Shown: piece by piece, positions 62,460-64,000 of the stretch
Layout: every line of letters begins with the position of its first letter
Position numbering within the stretch: the stretch's first letter is position 1
Notes under the pieces: model-generated
Database searches by the model: none
The model's input: only the letters and a program-made list of their open reading frames with translations
What the model was told of the DNA's origin: nothing
Assembly (NCBI GenBank): GCA_050008495.1
Contig: JBEKMN010000010.1
Coordinates: 12,445-76,444 of the forward strand
Reading direction: 5' to 3'
Length of the DNA stretch: 64,000 nt
Source of the DNA: CAVROP01 sp050008495
Lineage (GTDB): Bacteria > Acidobacteriota > Terriglobia > UBA7540
Translations under genes and position numbers: made by a program

Positions 62460-64000
62460 ATGCTGCCGACTCCTAATGAACCCGAAGTTCCCGGCGTGGT
62501 GGGCCGTCGGAGCGCCCGCCTTTCGATCATCGTTCCGATAACCGTGCACGGCACCGACTCGGCGGGGCAGTCCTTCAAGGAGAACACCTGGACGATCAGT
62601 GTTAACAAGCATGGCGGCAGAATCGCCACGTTCCACCGCTTGGCGGTTGACGATCAGGTCTTGATCGAGAATCCACTGCTCGGACGGTCCGCCCGAGGCC
62701 GGGTCAACAGAATCTGTGAGAAGCGTTTTGCAGAAGACCCCTTCGAAGTTTGTGTCGAACTCCTGGAAGCGCAGAATGTCTGGGGAGTCAGACTTCCCCC
62801 TGAGGATTGGGCGAAGGAACGGCAGAGCGTCCTGGATGAGCGGAAAGACGCGAGCCCACTTGCCGAGACTGGCCCTCCGGCGACGGCCGCTGCGCCTCCC
62901 GAGGACGACCTTAAGATGGAGACGACGCACCTTGCGCCAGGAGGATTGCCGGTGGAAGCAGGAGAACAAACCGGGGGCCTGAGCCAATTCAACATGGCAG
63001 TGCACGCCTTAACTCGTTTAGCCGGGGAGACCGCGGCTCCTTCAACCCAGCCGGCGGCGCCCCGGCAGGAGTCCGTGCCCGCCCAAGCGCCTTCCGTACC
63101 GGCTCAAAACGCGGGCCTCGCGGTATTCGAGTCCCTGCAAAAGACCCTCGCTGAGGCGCAGTTGCTCAAGGAGGAATTTAACGCCCTTTTGAACCGCATG
63201 CACGCTGCGCGCGGGGAAGTGGAGAGCCTCCTAGCCCGCACCACCCAAGCCTCCGAGGAAGTCAGGTCGCAAATTGAGGGCACCCGCAGGAGCAGCGAGG
63301 AATCGCTCCAGCACAGCCTCGAAGCACTGCGGCGGGAAATTCAGGCGGACACTCTGAACGCGGGAACCGAGGCCAGGAAGATTTGCAAGGAAGAATCCGG
63401 CACCGCCGTCAAGGCAATTTCCGTCTGCGTGGACTCTGCCGTGGACTTACTGAATCGAGCTGGTGACGAGGCCGCCGCACGATTGCAGGGGGCCCGCCAG
63501 AACCTGGAGCTCAGTTTGAAGAAGGCCGAGGAGAGTCTGCCGCGCCTGGCCAGCGAATCGGCATCGCAGCTCGAGAAGTTTCACGCCGAGGCGGAGGCGT
63601 TTGCAGGCCAGTTACGATCCGAATTGGAATCTGCGGCCCGCGAGTCTTCGGCGAAGGCCAGCGAGGAGATTACGGAAAAGCTTGAAGGCAGTGTTGAATC
63701 GGCGCTGGAAGTGGTGGTCAGAGACTTCAACAAGCAAGCCGAGGAAGCTCTCGAACTGCTGAAAGAGGGGCTGCGTTCGGCTCGCGAACAGTGCGTGGAG
63801 GAGACCCAGAAGCAGTTAGGCGCGGCGCGCGAATCGGTATCGACCGCGCTGGAGAGTGAAGCCTCGGAGAAGTCAGCATCCTACCGGGAGCAACTGCGGG
63901 CGGCGCTCGTCGAGATGCAAGCGCAGCAGACAAAGGAGATGGAGACGGCGATTCAGGCCAGCCTGGAAGGCCTGCTGGAAACTCTTCACGCCAAGATCCA
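62460..64000 (+). CDS. PilZ-like domain plus long coiled-coil protein (3' end missing)
   Basis: The frame from ATG 62460 stays open to the window end (513 codons), so the C-terminus is unknown. Residues about 15-115 resemble a PilZ domain (RRSARLSIIVPITV with the RxxxR-type start, then SVNKHGGRI in place of the usual DxSxxG, LLGRSARGRV). This is followed by a proline-rich linker and, from about residue 215, a very long alpha-helical coiled coil rich in E, A, Q and R (ALLNRMHAARGEVESLLART, SLKKAEESLPRLASESASQL). PilZ domains bind c-di-GMP; whether this variant does is open. Possible structural, chemosensory or polarity function. Confidence 0.8.
   Translation, partial: MLPTPNEPEVPGVVGRRSARLSIIVPITVHGTDSAGQSFKENTWTISVNKHGGRIATFHRLAVDDQVLIENPLLGRSARGRVNRICEKRFAEDPFEVCVELLEAQNVWGVRLPPEDWAKERQSVLDERKDASPLAETGPPATAAAPPEDDLKMETTHLAPGGLPVEAGEQTGGLSQFNMAVHALTRLAGETAAPSTQPAAPRQESVPAQAPSVPAQNAGLAVFESLQKTLAEAQLLKEEFNALLNRMHAARGEVESLLARTTQASEEVRSQIEGTRRSSEESLQHSLEALRREIQADTLNAGTEARKICKEESGTAVKAISVCVDSAVDLLNRAGDEAAARLQGARQNLELSLKKAEESLPRLASESASQLEKFHAEAEAFAGQLRSELESAARESSAKASEEITEKLEGSVESALEVVVRDFNKQAEEALELLKEGLRSAREQCVEETQKQLGAARESVSTALESEASEKSASYREQLRAALVEMQAQQTKEMETAIQASLEGLLETLHAKI

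Overview
The window most likely comes from the chromosome of a member of the Acidobacteriota (Terriglobia-like). The main evidence is two very large Oar-type TonB-dependent receptors with an N-terminal carboxypeptidase-regulatory domain, together with an FG-GAP/ASPIC-UnbV protein, DUF4097 and DUF4252 proteins, YVTN and TPR secreted proteins, high GC, and intergenic space packed with palindromic repeats. The phylum call is an inference from gene content. No rRNA, tRNA, CRISPR array, transposase, integrase or replication origin was seen.

Layout. 1-8.3 kb: a cut-off metallo-beta-lactamase-fold gene, a beta-propeller protein, an orphan HicB-like protein, the DUF971/Mrp Fe-S pair, an amino-acid permease, a TPR protein, a cupin and an unknown exported protein. 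8.3-9.1 kb holds no convincing gene but has repeats and a promoter. 9.1-14.8 kb: a GH16 glucanase lipoprotein, then the conserved rpmH-rnpA-yidD-yidC-jag-mnmE cluster (ribosome, RNase P, membrane insertion, tRNA modification). 14.9-25.5 kb: an orphan DNA methyltransferase, Mn-type superoxide dismutase, a cysteine-desulfurase-like protein, a CocE-type hydrolase between two inverted repeat elements, an aldehyde dehydrogenase, a TIM-barrel protein and an ECF sigma operon. 25.6-33.3 kb: a minus-strand sugar operon (two ribulokinase paralogues, AraD, a Na+/solute symporter, an alpha-L-fucosidase) behind a strong promoter overlapped by a perfect LacI-type operator. 33.3-45.3 kb: HD hydrolase, TonB receptor, Ppx/GppA, sigma-54 activator, DUF4097 protein, a Tat-exported alpha/alpha-barrel-like protein and an IclR regulator. 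45.7-64 kb: a second TonB receptor divergent from IclR, TPR protein, PgsA, M20 peptidase, FG-GAP protein, iron-dependent ADH, a small AT-rich island, MmsA, SerA-like dehydrogenase, a Cys-rich protein, ThiO, and a long PilZ/coiled-coil protein that runs off the end.

The most unusual content is between genes. At least ten intergenic elements of unrelated sequence share one architecture: arrays of 7- or 8-bp tandem units, usually as two inverted arms around a short core, very often starting at or overlapping a stop codon. One ~150-bp element occurs twice in inverted orientation around the CocE gene, and another array pair brackets a ~1-kb AT-rich island with two small genes. Separate palindrome families (GTAGGGGC type, TCATTCTGAGCG type, GGTGCGGGCG type) are also scattered through the window.
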